Position numbers and translations under genes: made by a program
Notes under the pieces: generated by a model
The model's input: only the letters and a program-made list of their open reading frames with translations
Databases searched by the model: none
Told to the model about the DNA's origin: nothing
Source of the DNA: Silurus meridionalis
Taxonomy: Eukaryota > Chordata > Actinopteri > Siluriformes > Siluridae
Assembly: GCF_014805685.1 (NCBI RefSeq)
Contig: NC_060892.1
Span: forward strand, 5,155,990-5,219,989
Direction: 5' to 3'
DNA: 64,000 nt
Part shown: in pieces, positions 41,998-56,300 of the stretch
Numbering within the stretch: position 1 is the first letter of the stretch
Layout of the letters: each line of letters starts with the position of its first letter

Positions 41998-43715
41998 AGA
42001 TGCCCCTCACACCTCCACCGTTTCGACAGAACCCAAGAGGAACCTGCTGAAACCGGACAGGGAGAGAAAGACGGTGCAGTTTCTGTACATTCTGATCCAA
42101 GCGTGTTGCGGAATAGTAGCAATTAAGTGACCTTCACCCATAAGCACATCCTGTAAGGAACTTTTACATGTGACAGCCTTTAACTGCAGAGCAGTTTTAA
42201 TGAAAAAGCCTAACTTCTGATTATCACGCAGTATTATCCATTAGCCCAACCTGATCTGAGGTCACAGAGGAGCTCAGAGAAGAGCTTCAACCTTACGTGA
42301 CTGGAGCCTCACAACTTCTTATTGGCTCTAAGTAGACATGTGCCGGTGAAAAAAATTGGATTTAAATTGGAACGTACATCATGAACAATAAGCTGCTGAG
42401 GTTTGTTTATGGCTGAATAGTCTGACCAATGAGACCAGCATTGATGTTATGGTAATAGTGATAGGCAATAATGATAGGAAACCCGTGCTCATGCCTAGAT
42501 GCTAAATATTTCTTTAAATGAAAGATAAGAATTCCTTTATTGTTATGCAATATATAAATATATATGTGCGTACATGTAAGTAAACTGTTACACTGTTATA
42601 ATGTGTGTATTGACTTTCTCTTAGCTTTGACCCAATTGAAGCAAAAGTAATAAACAATATAGAGTAAAGCCGGTGTCACGCGGGGCTGCACTTAGCTGAC
42701 TGAATGAAATCACTCACTGAATCACTGACTGACTGACTGACTTGCTCTGAAGGTGAAACCACCTGATGAAGGGAAATCAAGCAGGATATTTATACCTCTA
42801 ATTATCTACAAAACAATCAAACACTGAGTGTCCTCGATCACAGTGAAGTGCTTGATGATGCCTTATTGAGGAAGTTCACAATACGGCGATTCCTAGTGTA
42901 TGACCTTTGTGTATAAGATGTCGTAGTGAAAATCTATGGAGTATAAAAGATACAAAAAAAAACACTGTACAATGAAAAACTGTGAAGCCGACTAATACCT
43001 ATATACTACCTATCAGATATGCTGTAGATGCTGTAGATCTACATACAGGAATTTGAGCAGTCCACTTTTAACAGTAGTGTTCAGATAGTAGTAGTATGTT
43101 GACCACTTGCTAGCACGGAATCAAATACTCTAATAGTTGAACCTATATATAAAAATTATAATTGTAAATAAGTTTACATTTTCTCTATTTGGAAATGTGT
43201 AAGTTGAAAGTTTTTCGGGTCTGTGTAGAGTTACTGTGTTTGGCACAGGTCACTTTATAGGCTTGGATTAGTTTCCTGTTCGACCCATTCATCACAATCA
43301 GGTGCTTTCCTTCAGTTGACCAGTTGGTCACATTTCAATCAAAATAGATGATATTTGTCAAACTTCTTTTGAGGCATGAAAAAATTTAGACTGATTTTCG
43401 CCATTTAATCGTGCACTTCACATCGCCTTATACAATGATCATGCTAGATTGATTATCATCTTCCAGATGGGTTGTATTATCATAGTTCCCAGCATGCACC
43501 AGAAACCCAGCGAATCAGAAATGAAATGGGCTTAATAAAAAGAACACCTGGTGGAACTTCCACCACCAGACCCATAAATACAACAAGATTATTTATTGAT
43601 TGTATATATTTGTACATAGCCTTGTATAAACCATGTATAACCTTGGGATTATTCACGATATTCATATGCAATGCACTGCATAAGCATATTTTAATAAAGA
43701 GAATGTTGCATTATA
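41998..43715 (+). other. lpl 3' untranslated region (predicted)
   Basis: This non-coding stretch follows the stop. AATAAA signals occur at 42649-42654 and 43693-43698. Mammalian LPL also has a long 3' UTR with alternative poly(A) sites. The true end cannot be read from the sequence. Confidence 0.5.
43693..43698 (+). terminator. Distal lpl polyadenylation signal
   Basis: AATAAA at this position is the last good signal before unrelated AT-rich sequence begins. An alternative signal is at 42649-42654. Confidence 0.45.
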
Positions 43716-44034
43716 ATCGTTTGAATCTCTTTCTTTAAACTTGAGTCTGACTTGAAGAGCATAAGGTGAAAAGAAACTGTAGTTGTTTTATATGCATTTA
43801 AATGGTTCACTGCATATGCATGAAATTTAATGTGATGCATCGTTTAAAAAAATTGTGCTTCAATGTATACATAATTTGTAACATATTTGCATAGATAAAA
43901 AAATATTTGTTTATGTAGAATTATTAGTTAACGTGCTATACTTGAATTATTTAGAAAGTGATTAATAATTCAGGACTAATATTTTATATGTAGATCGATG
44001 ACTCTGAACTGTTTCTCAAGCCACTGCTACTACA

Positions 44035-44560
44035 TCAAGTCAAGTCAAGTTGCTTTTATTGTCATTTCTACTATACACAGTATTACACAGTACACAGTAA
44101 AAACGAGACAACGTTTCACCAGAACCCTGGTGCTACACTAAACAACAACATAGAGCTAAAACACATAACACAAAGCTACATAAAGTGCATTGAGTGCAAC
44201 CGAGTGCAAACGGTGCAGACGAAAACCAGTACAGACAGACAGTGCAGATAGACAACACAAGACAAAACACACAGTACACCTACTGTACACTTTGATTATA
44301 CTGTACTGTGCAGAGTAAACTGTAAAAACTATAACTGGGAGTAAATATAAATAGACACAATGCAGTGCAAAAAACAGCAGTAAAAGCAGTCAAGAGGTGC
44401 AAAAACCAGCATGTAAACAGTATAATACAGTCAAAAGGTGCAAAAAACAGCCGGTAGTGTAATGCGGTCAAGTATAAATAATAATAAATAAATGATGGTG
44501 GAATGGACTGAGATGAGTAATGAGTGTGTGTTACGTGACAGCAGGAAAAGATCATTTGGT
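44035..44560. repeat. Dispersed teleost repeat
   Basis: It begins CAAGTCAAGTTGCTTTTATT and contains ACAGTAAAAACGAGACAACG, then many GTGCAAAAACAG-type degenerate units. I recognise it as common in fish genomes but cannot assign a class. Confidence 0.6.
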
Positions 44561-45966
44561 TTTTATTTAATCTTCTTTTTTTTTTGCGCTACAATGGTGT
44601 GTGAAAGGGCCATGAGTAAGAAGTCAGAAGGCACATGAGTAAATTAATGATTTGCTTTCTGTCTGAACCAAAGAAATAAAAGTGAATTATCTGTACCATA
44701 CTAAACTGCATAGCATCATATTTATTTCATTGCATCATATTGCATTAAATCGCATTGCGTTGAACTGTGATCAAACTGCGTTGTAACATATTGGTAAATC
44801 GTATCACATCGCATCGGTAGCTGCTTCATATGTATCTTTACTGTATCATATTGTTGCCAATGCATCGAGAGGCAAATCAAATTGGCCTTAGTTATGGAGA
44901 TAAACATCTCTAATCTACACTCTTCCACATACAGGAGAAGCCTCCTATTGCTAACTTTGGTCCTTAATCTTTGGTTTGATTTCAGACAATGAATACAAAG
45001 TATCTGCTTAATGATCTAATGTCAAAGGCAAATGACTAAAAAAAAAAAGAAAAAGGACTTTCAAATATTTCTGGGTTTTGTAAAACTGTTTACTGAAGTT
45101 TGTTTGCTAAACAGGCATTGTTTCCTGCAATTCTGGGAACATTTGTTCTCTGATTAAGACAGCAAACTAAACACACGTTGTAAAATTTGGCTTAATTTTG
45201 TTTCTCCCCACCCATTTAGTCCTGTTGGTGGAACTAAACAGCTTCCCTCAAAAACAGGAGGTGATTCTTGGCAAAGATCCATGTCACATGCCTTTTATTG
45301 GGCTCTCTATATGGAATTCTTGGAAAGCCTGGAACATCAAGGAGGACTGTGGATTTGTCTCAGATCTTGGCAAGACTCAATGTTCAGTTTGGATACAAAA
45401 ACTCTCAAAAGGCCACTTGCTGTGTCTCTACACAAACACAGAAGAAACCGATGCAGCCACCTGACATCCAGCAGAACAACATCAACATTGTGACTCAACT
45501 GCATGTGATGTAAACATGGTTGTAATTAGGAAGAAATTCCTCTGAACCTGTTTTTTTTTCAAGGAAAATGGAAACTTGGGTTGGGAATGAATTGTCTATT
45601 GAAGCTGGTTATGTTGAGGTTCAGTGCAGAGAGCACTTCATGTGTGCATGCTTAAAAATAGAAACTGAACCAGAACTGCCAGGACTTTCATGAAGTCAGG
45701 AATTTAATCGTAGGATTTGGATTGGATTTATTTCATTATCTTGATTATGTTATTAAATAAAATTGCTCTCAGCAGCATCAGAAGCAGAAGCAGTTTCAGG
45801 CTCCACTACCAAACACCAAATAGTTTTGCTATTTTCATCCCAAGAGTTGTCATGGCTGAACTCACCCATGATTGGCTTGTGTCAATGTGATTGATATGAG
45901 AGAGAGAAAAGGCCACAGATGGCATTGGCACAGGAACAGGGTCACCCAATATTGCTTTACTTAGAA

Positions 45967-46424
45967 CAGTGGTCCCCAACCCCTGGGCCAATTGGTACCG
46001 GGCCGCACAGAAAGAATACATAACTTACATTATTTCCGTTTTATTTATTATATGATTCTGAACGATGTTTTATTTTGGACAATTACCGGATTCTCTCAGC
46101 CACATCTGTCTATGACTCACTCTTGATGCATGTCATGATGCCTCGGTCACATGTCTTACCTCCATCCGCTACCTTCTTAAAGGGGCTCCGGCCGCTAACA
46201 CATAATACATTACTGCTAAATTGAAACCCCCAAGCTCACAAAATGAACAAAAAAACAACAAAGTGGATTCACGTTTATTATTATATTTAGAAAATATCCG
46301 TTTTCATGCCGGTCGTATCATTTTATTTTGTTGCATTTATCCGCCACACCTTAAAGACCGGTCCGTGAAAATATTGTCCGACATTAATCCGGTCCGTGGC
46401 ACAAAAAAAGGTTGGGGACCACTG
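45967..46424. mobile_element. hAT-type MITE (family B)
   Basis: The ends CAGTGGTCCCCAACC and GGTTGGGGACCACTG are perfect inverted repeats, flanked by a perfect 8-bp duplication ACTTAGAA (45959-45966, 46425-46432). Confidence 0.92.
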
Positions 46425-47046
46425 ACTTAGAACAGGCATTTTATAACATGATTACATTTTACACAGCTACTCATTAGCAAACAATTTGCTGCAAGTCCTT
46501 TGTCCCTCAAAAGTCTTTGCTTGGCTTTTTATGCCCTCATATAGAGCATGTAGCATTATGTTTTCACAGGTGACACCCTTTCCTTCATCCTCAAAACAAA
46601 GTCTTATGGCACTACAGTATGCATCTGTTATTATGGCTTCATCTGACACCAATATCCTGACTTTCAGAGAGGATTTGTTTGCCTAAAAACCTCCTGTTTT
46701 GTATTTCAAGCCTGCAGATCAGGATGCATTACTTCTGTACTTGTAAGCCTGTTAAGCTCACATGCACCTCGGGTCAAGAAGGATCGCTTCTCTGGCTTTT
46801 GAAGTGTCTAATATATTGTCCACTTCAGGTCACGTTACTGATCCAGGCTTCTGAAGGAGTGTGCATGACATCACAGGTCATGTGAAGAGCAAACAAAAGC
46901 ACTTTCCAGACTGTTCTTCGAAGCTCAAAGAGCTCCCTCTATGATTTTATCAGAGGCTAGATTTGACTCCTTTACTGGTTTTTGATGGATTATATTTAAA
47001 GGTTCAATAGTGGAGAATTTGAGATTTATATATATATAAAATAAAC

Positions 47047-47640
47047 CAGGGGTCACCGGCCTTTTTGAAACTGAGAGCTACTTCTTGGGTACCATTAATG
47101 TGAAGGGCTACCAGTTTGATACACACAGTTTTCAGTTTGATCTTAAACAACTAATTTCATTTACATCTGGGGTCCCCAACCACCGGGCCATGGACCAGTC
47201 CTGGGCCATTGATCATTTAGTACCAGGCCACACAGGACGTATAAAAACCTTTCAATATTCATTTTATTTCCATTTTCACATATTTTGAAAATTGACCACT
47301 TTCCCGCATTTGTTTCAGGTCCCATTTTTTTTCTATGCATCTATCAATTTAGCTCCTACTGATTCTGCATTATGGTCAGTTGAGTCATATTTTCATTATA
47401 TATGTAATAATTAAATTAATGATTAAAATCATATAGTATGTATAAAATTTGTATAATATAATATGCACATTGTGTTTAGTAATGTGCGTGACCCCCACCC
47501 ACCATCCCATTGAAACATTTAGCATGAAACTGCTCCATGTTGCAAAAAACGTTTGGGGATGGCCGATTTACATGTATAATGTGATAATTTACATTTACAA
47601 TTTACAAAAAATGTAGGTTTGCTGTGTTTTTGTACATTTC
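47047..47640. mobile_element. hAT-type MITE (family A), interrupted and right-truncated
   Basis: It starts CAGGGGTCACCGGCC and matches the 28995 copy for about 100 bp before being broken by the insertion at 47167-47565. No right terminus was found; the end given is approximate. Confidence 0.65.
47167..47565. mobile_element. hAT-type MITE (family B) nested in family A
   Basis: The left end is CTGGGGTCCCCAACCACCGG and the right end GTTTGGGGATGGCCG (worn). It is flanked by a perfect 8-bp duplication ATTTACAT (47159-47166, 47566-47573). Confidence 0.85.
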
Positions 47641-48539
47641 TAAGATGACATGAGATGCTAATGCTAACATGCTAATGAATCCTAAAAGGGCTCTAGAAAG
47701 AGTAAGCATGGTTAGGCTTACAGGATCATGCTTTGTCCCCTTTTTCTTTCTGGACCTGCTTGATTTACCCTGATGCTCCACATCTGAATGTTCTCTGAGT
47801 TCTCTCTGAATGGAGCTGAGGAGGAAGGTTCAACATGAACACCCTAAAGAAACATAAGGATACTATGGAGGGTTAAACTCAAGAACCATGATGATGGATT
47901 TGTATTGTAATTAATGTAAACCATCTACTACAGTGGCTTAGGGCTGCAATTGCGATGAACATTTTTCGTCCATCAGTGAACAGGTTATAACCTTAAATTG
48001 TATATTTATAAATTTATGAATGCAACTGAATAATGTAAAGAAGCAGAGTCAGTGTTACTACCCCTAAGCAATTCTTTGTTTAAGAGAATGACACTTTATA
48101 TTTTTTCTGTTTATACAGTAGGCGTATGTAGTAGTTAATGTTATGTATTGTCCATGAAATTAGTTATTAGTTCCTATTATTGTGTTGATTTTAGCAGGTA
48201 TTAACTGTCACACTCTTAATTCCTTATGATGTAATAAAAAAAAGGAGTTTGTTATGCAACTGTAAAGTGTCAACTCCTCTATCTTGAAGACTTTCCTGTC
48301 AGAAAACATGTTGTTACTGGCATGACAGCATAACAAATAAGAGAAAATGTTGCAAAAGGACATACAATACAATATAATACATATTTGAACTACGGAGATA
48401 CAATATAAGAAACCTATTTTCAAAAATGTCTTTAAATGCAAAAACTTTATAGTTTTTGTAATCTACCCATTGTTATTTTTCTAATAGATTCCTTTATCCT
48501 TGATATTTTCTTGGATCATTTACATTTTTCAATAAAGTG

Positions 48540-49075
48540 TTGTGTATGAAGTGGGTAGCATTGCTTAATCTCTTCTCCGGGATCCCTGATATGATCCTCA
48601 CTCAACTGTCTGTGGACTTTCTGTACATGTTTACTCCACATTTCAGGGGGTTTCTGACAGGCACTCTGAACTACTATATCTTTAGCAATGAGTTAGCATG
48701 CGAACTATCCCACAAGTCTTTATTCTGCAACTGCACGATGCACCTTACATTGTCATAATCACTGTTTTTTGGTCTGTTTTCCTTATTACCTGTTGTACAT
48801 AATACCTCCTTTTGCACATCGAATGATATTTGCACTATTTTTTTATATACCACATTATTGTTTTTATTTTCTCATGTCTTCTCTTACTCTATTTTTTTCT
48901 TATTCTTTATATTTAATATTTATAGACCTTCTACTTATTGCGCCATTCCTGAGCGGCTGTTTGGGTTTTCATTTCCCTGCAAGTTGTATTCTGTTGGTGA
49001 CGAATGAAAATCTTGAATCTCGAACTGTGTACATAGTGCTCTGCAGTGGACTGCATTATTCTTGTACAGTGTTTA
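48540..49075 (+). repeat. Probable dispersed repeat (L2-like tail suspected)
   Basis: This T-rich segment has TTACCTGTTGTACATAATAC, TTGCACTATTTTTTTATATA and AATGAAAATCTTGAATCTCG, resembling fish LINE 3' regions. No coding frame is kept. Confidence 0.4.
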
Positions 49076-49114
49076 GCTCACCTCATATCCAGTGTTCCTG
49101 GGAAAGACACATTT

Positions 49115-49315
49115 GAAGTTGTGGTGGCTCAGTGAATGAGGCTTTGGAGTGCTATTGAGATAGACAGGGGTTCAAGCAACAGCCAACCTGCCAGTGTGTT
49201 AACTCTTTTTTTGCTCCAGGAAGACTGTGTCATGGCTGGCCCTGTGCTCTGACCCCAACTTGTTAACAACGGCATAAAGAATTTTATTGGGCTGAATGAG
49301 TGTTTTACATGTATG
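49115..49315 (+). mobile_element. tRNA-derived SINE (degenerate)
   Basis: It has GTGGTGGCTCAGTGAATGAG, the B-box-like CAGGGGTTCAAGCAAC and the tail GAATTTTATTGGGCTG. Confidence 0.6.
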
Positions 49316-49479
49316 TTCTTTTTAATACTGATGGATGTATGCAGCCAGCCAGGGAGTAAGAATGGGAGCTTTGAGGATGGATTTGGACTGTAGTTAATGT
49401 GAACAGTCTGCTACACTGTCTCAGGACTACAGTTTGCTTCTGATCACCATCACTCTACCCCGCAACATCGTTTATCTGT

Positions 49480-49742
49480 TATAAATGGACATTCGGTGCA
49501 ACCCAGATGAGGATGGGTTCCCTCTTGAGTCTAGTTCCACTCAAGGTTTCTTCCTTATGCCATCTCGGGGAGTTTTTCCTTGCCGCAGTCACCACTGTCT
49601 TGCTCATCAGGGACAAACTTACACTTATAAAGAACATCTATTTCATTTTTGTTCACCATTTTATCTGTGTAAAGCTGCTTTGAGACAATGTCCATTGTTT
49701 AAAAGCGCTATACGAATAAAAATTAATTGAATTGAATTGAAT
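49480..49742 (+). repeat. Dispersed teleost repeat (core CTCAAGGTTTCTTCC)
   Basis: This is the most complete copy in the window. It ends AAAGCGCTATACGAATAAAA then (TTGAA)n. Confidence 0.75.
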
Positions 49743-49810
49743 TAGAGGATGAATCTGGTGGTCACTGGTATCTCAGGAGCAACTATAAAGAAAGAAGATA
49801 GAGATAGAGA

Positions 49811-49888
<78 letters not shown>
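49811..49888. repeat. (GT)n(GA)n compound microsatellite
   Basis: A short GT run passes into about 30 GA units, 240 bp before the lpl-like promoter. Confidence 0.95.
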
Positions 49889-49893
<5 letters not shown>

Positions 49894-50130
49894 GGATTAT
49901 TAGGTATGCTCTCTATTAAACAATAGTTTAAAGACAGTCAGGGTCCAAGTAACAACTTGACATGAGGCATCTCTGGGATTAGATCTTAGATCTTTTACCC
50001 CAAGAATATCAGTGGAATAAATTCAGAATCCAACACAAAGATTTGAAAATAAAGCAGATATATTGCAGTTGGGAAACAGAATCACACCCAAAGCAAGCTG
50101 ACCTGGGATCAGCAGAAAAATGTGTTTAGG

Positions 50131-50160
50131 CCACGCCCAGCACATGTACCGCAGCCAATA
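50131..50160 (+). promoter_or_regulatory. lpl-like proximal promoter motifs
   Basis: A CCACGCCC (KLF/Sp type, 50131-50138) and a CCAAT box (50155-50159) lie about 110-140 bp before the start codon. The octamer of the lpl promoter is not seen, so the two copies may be regulated differently. Confidence 0.4.
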
Positions 50161-50268
50161 GGATGCAGGAGCCCGCAGGTGGCTGTCAAGTCATTACTCC
50201 GGTTTGTAGACTGCTGTCTTCATTTCCTTCCGTCTCACGTTTCCTTCGGGCTCGCGCGTTCTCAAGGA

Positions 50269-50353
50269 ATGGACATTCACTCATTCAGATGTCTCTTCTG
50301 TGCGCTGTCCCTGGCAGCTCTGGAGGGGTTCTCCTGCAGTCTCACTGTCCACG
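50269..50353 (+). CDS. lpl-like exon 1 (signal peptide)
   Basis: This exon has 28 codons plus one base, ending at a GTAAGT donor. The phase equals lpl exon 1. Confidence 0.88.
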
Positions 50354-53300
50354 GTAAGTGCACTGTTTCTACAACTCCATGTGCATAGTTCATTATAGTT
50401 CTTATAACAGTCACGTGGTTCTTATAGCTCCATTCATTGAATATCATAAATGTGCATTTTCTGCCTTTTTTGCACATAATCTTTAATTTTACAATACTGA
50501 AGTCCACATAGTGCTCATGCAAATAGAATTTTCAGGTTTTGCACCATCAATAAACCTGTATCTAATCCATATCCATATAAAGGTAACTTCATAAGACATT
50601 AATAAACCTGTATCCAAAGGTAACATTATAGATACTTGTGTTATAGATACTTGTGTTATAGATAATTGTGTTATAGCTGAGATCTGGATAATCCCTTTCA
50701 TTTCATGTAAAAAGTCAATTCTGATCACATATAGAGGATATAAATTAGTAACTGTAACATAATATAATGTCAGGGACTCCCTTAATACACATCAGGGACT
50801 CCTGAGGGTCAAGATGCTTCAGTTTGAAAACCAGGACTCTAACCAGTCCATCACCATTTTACTGTCCTGAGAATGTCCTGATCAAACTCAGAAACACTGA
50901 ATCATAATTTATAAGGGTTTGGGTATTTTTAGTGTCTGCTCCAGCTGTTTGAAATGGACAGAAATAACATACTGGGATTGTAATGTTACATACTACAATC
51001 GTGATTTGCTTTGCAAGATGTTCAGCCTGTAAACCCATAAAGCCTATGGTGAAGTCTTGATCGAACTTATTATTATTATTATTATTAGTATGCACAAATT
51101 CACAAACAGAAACTGCTTCATCATGCATATTGTGTTCCTTGGACCAGTTGTACATTTCTATACGCCGCTTCAGTGCATACAAAATGAAAATCATTGCTCT
51201 TATTTTTCTTCTAACATTCCCATCGACAATGTGCAAACCCAGATCAAGATCAACTGAGATATGTGCTCTTTTTTTTGGAGTACCTCCATGCAAAACATGT
51301 TTTTACCTGAGAAGATTTCAAGTCTGGCAAGAGACATGCATTTTTCCCGCATTAAGTTATTCAGTTGTATTATTATGTGCATTTTACTGCTATCATGTTA
51401 AATGCATGCAACCTGTGTTTGCATGCAATCTATGTATGAAAATCTAGGAAACATGGAAGTCTTAGTGAAAATGGAATTGGATCCAGACTATGGCCTATAG
51501 TTGTACTTTTTTATTGTTTGCTACTTCTAAAGTTCATTCATTCATTCATTTCTTCAAGTGTCTCATCCTGGTCATTATGTTCTCAGTCACACTTTAAGGC
51601 AAATCCAGAGTCTGCACTGGCACGTTTTGTGAGGTGAGAAGCAACCTGCATGGGGAGAAGATTAAAGGCTAAAGATTTAGCTCAAAAACCGTGAAGTAGC
51701 CAATGCTACCCTATAACTTGTTATCTGAAAGATAAGCCCTCAGCATTCCAACATTTTTATGACACATTTTTTTTCCTATTCTTTCGCAGATAACTTTTTG
51801 AAGCCCCTGGACAGTCTGATTATATCAAGAGAGGTTGGTGAGGCCCATTCTAAGTTTTCTCTAAGGAAACCCACGTTGCCTGATGATGACATCTGTTACA
51901 TTGTAACAGGCAAACCCGAAACCTTGCACTACTGCAATTTCAACAGTACTGCCAAAACGTTTCTGGTGATACATGGATGGACGGTAATTTCTCTTAAATC
52001 TTTTTTAATGTAAAACCTTCGCTCAAACTTGTTGTAAGCTGTTGTAAGTGATGTGCAATCTTGAAACTGCTAGGTCAGTGGTTTGTTTGAGAGCTGGGTG
52101 GCCAAACTGGTAGCTGCGCTGTATGACCGAGAGAAAGATGCCAATGTGGTAGTGGTGGACTGGCTGGACAAAGCACATGATCACTATGGTGTGGCAGCCC
52201 ATAATACTCAAGAGGTGGGGCAAGAGGTTGGTCTCTTCATCGATTGGATAGAGGTATGTTTTCATACAGTGCTCAGTATGCTCTCCAAACACTCATACAC
52301 ATTTATATGTACATGTGAGATGGGCATGGAGCCCACATAGAACCCAAATAGACAAGAAACCTATGTTTAGAAATAAGATATAAGATTGGAAATAAATGTG
52401 AGAGGTTTACGACAGAAGCGGTACCAACTGTATGCAGTACTGTAAGTGTTTTGTGGTTTATTGAGGGTACATTGAAATTGTATTGAGAAAATCCTTAAAT
52501 AGGACATAAAAAGTACATTGAGAGTACATATTAAACATTGAAAAGATGTTAAGGATATGTTAAGCATGCACATGGGGTAGCTTTCAGCTTTGGGGGACCT
52601 TGTAGAGACTTGCAAATTAAGAACACATGATACCATTTGGACATGGAAGTCACTCCCCTTACCCTCAGCTAGAACACATGTCACATGACTCTCAGTCACC
52701 AGACCAAACACAAACTTTATGGTCAAAATCTATATCCTACAAGGAACTTGTAAGCACAAAATAACACAAAAACCCACACACAACACACACAAAGGGAGGC
52801 ACATCCATCCTTTAAATAGCCTGGACTTTCATTCAGCTTTTGCTGGCTTTCATTAAGTATGTCCATGTGACATTTCTGAGCTGTTTACCTTCCCAATCTA
52901 GTTGTTTTGATCTTTGTTGTTTCTGGAAAGTTCTCACTCTGTCTCCTTTTTGCACCTGATTTACGATTTCTAAAGGGGAACCATAAAACACCATAACACA
53001 TATGCTCCAACTGTGACTAAAAGAATCTAGCTTCTTAAAGCATATTTTGTAGAGATTGATCCAGGCATTAAATTTGATGTTTCTGGCTTGTCATCTGTCA
53101 CTTTGGAGTGGTTTTGGCAAAAGAAAACTAGCTTTTATGGATGGCCTGTTGATATGGTCACTTCCCATTAAATTAAAAAAACAAATCAGTTATTTCTCAG
53201 ATCTGCCAAGCTTTATCTACCAGATTAACAGCAGTTAAATCTAAATATTACAGATTCAATTCTAAATCTTTCACTTCATTGTTCATTTTGTAGCCTCACT

Positions 53301-56300
53301 GTACTTAAGTCTTTCCTTTGAACTCTTTGTCAATTGTCTTACCTACAGTACTTCATAGTTACCAAAACCATGTTGTATGACTTGTTTTGTGTGTGTTTGA
53401 ATGAGGGGGAGGGGATTGGAGGCCGTCTTGTATTGTTATTTTGATTTACTTAAATTTAATTGCATTTAAAATTGTACCTGTTCATTAAACATTTAACATT
53501 TAACAAGATGCAATCCGATGACCCCATTGTAACTTGAAAATATCGTAACAAGTATAATAATTTAACCAATTACAGTACATCATTTAGCAAAACAGAGTAA
53601 GTTACTGTAGGTTCCCTGGTGGTCTAGTGGTTAGGATGCGGCGCTTTTACCGCTGCGGCCCGGGTTAGATCCCCGGTCAGGGAACCAACCCCAGCCATTA
53701 GGGTTGCACAAGCCTTAGTGCTGGTCCTAAGCCCAGATGAATGGGGGGTTGCGTTAGGAAGGGCATCCAGCGTAAAAACATGTGCCATATCAAATATGCG
53801 GATGATCTGCTGTGGCGACCCCTAATGGGAGAAGCCGAAAAAAAGCTTTTTAGAATGAGTTATCGTTCCCTATTGTAAAAACTATGCAGATTATGTATGC
53901 ATGTGGCAGCGGGCGCATGGAAGAGGGCCAGATCACTAATGGAGGGCGGAGCCTGCCGCGCAAATCTTAATACATTTTTGCGATTTTGTTGTACTGCTAT
54001 TGTCATTGTAAGATCGAAAAATCTTAAGTTGAACCATCATAACTATGGGACCATCTGTATTAAAAAAAGACTACAGTCAATAAAAAAGACACAGTTTTTC
54101 CTTCCTGTCAATGTTATGATTGCTCGAGAGATGCAAATGCAGGTTTAGACAGATTTAGGATGTAGGAGTGGTTAACAAAATAGGTGAAAATCAAAAGTAA
54201 AACACTATACAAAAGCTTGGTCAATGATGGAGGCAAAAGCAGCTGAACATATGCTCTGCAGCTTCAAAAGAATGAAAGTCGTTTAAAACTGTGAATGTGA
54301 GTGAGTGTGTAATAGGAAACAGATGTGACTAATCAGCATGAAGGAGATTGTAAACATGCAATTGTGTGTTGGGAGTTGGGGTCCAGGACGTTTGAAGGCC
54401 TTATTGCTTAATGGGAAATAAAGTTTGAATGTGGAAGTGACCCAAGACTTTCTATACATTTTTCCGTTTTCCACAGTCGGTCTTGTTTTCCATTGTTAGA
54501 TCTGTGGTTTCTTTGCGAAGAAGTTCTATTAGCCAACCAGGCGAGAATATTCATAGGGCAATATAGAAGAATAATATAATTCAGAAGTTCAGAAGTGTAG
54601 TCTCCTAACATAAAAATAAGATTTTATGAAGCTAGTGCAATAATTTTAGTTATAATTAGCAAGCAGTGCAATTGTCTGTTTGAAATATTGTTGCACCACC
54701 AAGACGTATGCAAATGAAGTATGATGATGTCTGCTTTTTGTTAAATATGACTATATTACTTAAACAAGGAGGCGACCAATATACCACTGGAGAAGATTCA
54801 TCTAATTGGCTACAGCCTTGGTGCCCATGTTGCTGGAATCGCAGGCAGCCATGCCAGCAACAAAGTTGGAAGAATTACAGGTAGGTGTTTTTACACTAAG
54901 ACCTACTTTATGCTATATAATATGTGATACAGAAGATGATGTTTGAGTCTTTTGCAGGTCTTGATCCAGCAGGACCAGATTTTGAAGGAGTCCATGCTCA
55001 TCGTCGGCTCTCTCCTGATGATGCCCATTTTGTGGACGTTCTTCACACCTTCTCAGGAGGAACCCTGGGCCTTAGCATTGGTATTGAACAGCCACTTGGC
55101 CATGTGGACATCTACCCCAATGGAGGAAGCTTCCAGCCTGGCTGCAACCTGCGAGGAGCCCTTGAGAACATGGCATATTATGGGTTGCTTGGTAAGAATT
55201 TTAAATATGATGAGGCCTTTATTCTCACCTAGCTCAGTGAACAGAGCATGGCTTTTATACATGTTAGGCCCAGTGAAGGGGGTGTGGCTTCTGGGCGTAT
55301 AGCATGCACTACATCCACATATTAGGTTCCAACATAATTATTATAATTCTATACATTTCTGTGTGGCTCCTTAGTCTGTACTTTATCCAATTTCTCTCCA
55401 GCAATGAGTGATGCCATCAAGTGTGAACATGAACGATCAATCCACCTGTTTATTGACTCCCTCCTAAATGGAGCAGAGGCCAGTAAAGCCTACAGCTGTG
55501 GAAGCAGCACCATGTTCGAACGTGGGGTGTGTCTCAGGTGCCCGAAGAACCATTGTAATAATGTGGGCTATGATGCCAAGAGGGTTCACAAAGCCCGCAG
55601 CGTGAAAATGTTCACCAAAACCCGTGCTTCAATGCCTTTTAAAGGTCAGTAGCTATGATACTATGATAACGTTGCCTTCACTTACTATTGTTGAAAAACA
55701 TGTTAATATATATATTTTTTATTCTTACGAGTACCACTTACATTTGTAATCACTAATTAGGATATAGACTTACATGATTACATCTAGAACTTCTGGTTAC
55801 ATTATGTTGATTTGCATGTTAGCTGGAAAAAGAAGATGCTAGTCAAGAAGGAATGCATTGGACCAAGATTCTTTTAAATATTATGAGTTTGCAAGCGGGA
55901 AATAATGCAAGTTTTTTTGTAATTCCAAACAGAATCCAGATTGGAAAGTTGCCAACTAGCTAGAAAGTTCCATTCAGAATCTATATGAAACAAGTGTAGC
56001 TTAATACGGCTTAGCGAGAACCAGTTTGTTGACTCATGGTGGTTATGGTTATGTTTCTCTGCACAGTGCATCATTATCAGCTGAAGATTCACTTCACTTC
56101 ACAGATGAATCATCCTGAGGCGAACCCAATAATAACCGCTTCCCTTTACGGCAGCAACGGTGATGCAAAAGATCTCTATCTCAACGTGTAAGTCACTTCT
56201 ACTATCAGCCACTGAATCGTTTTCATGCAGATATGCTGCTTAGCCGTAACTGCATGTTAGTGAGCATTCAGTACGTTCTTTCTTAATCAGAAACAGAAAA

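Larger units (their letters stand above)
43740..50100. other. Intergenic region between lpl and its paralogue
   Basis: This is repeat-rich and has no gene recognised. Short open frames around 45.2-45.5 kb lack any known motif. Confidence 0.6.

Noticed and set aside
53613..53684. Apparent tRNA gene with anticodon TTT
   Set aside because: It is followed by a SINE body and tail shared with 61302-61520, and its T loop is mutated, so it is a SINE head.
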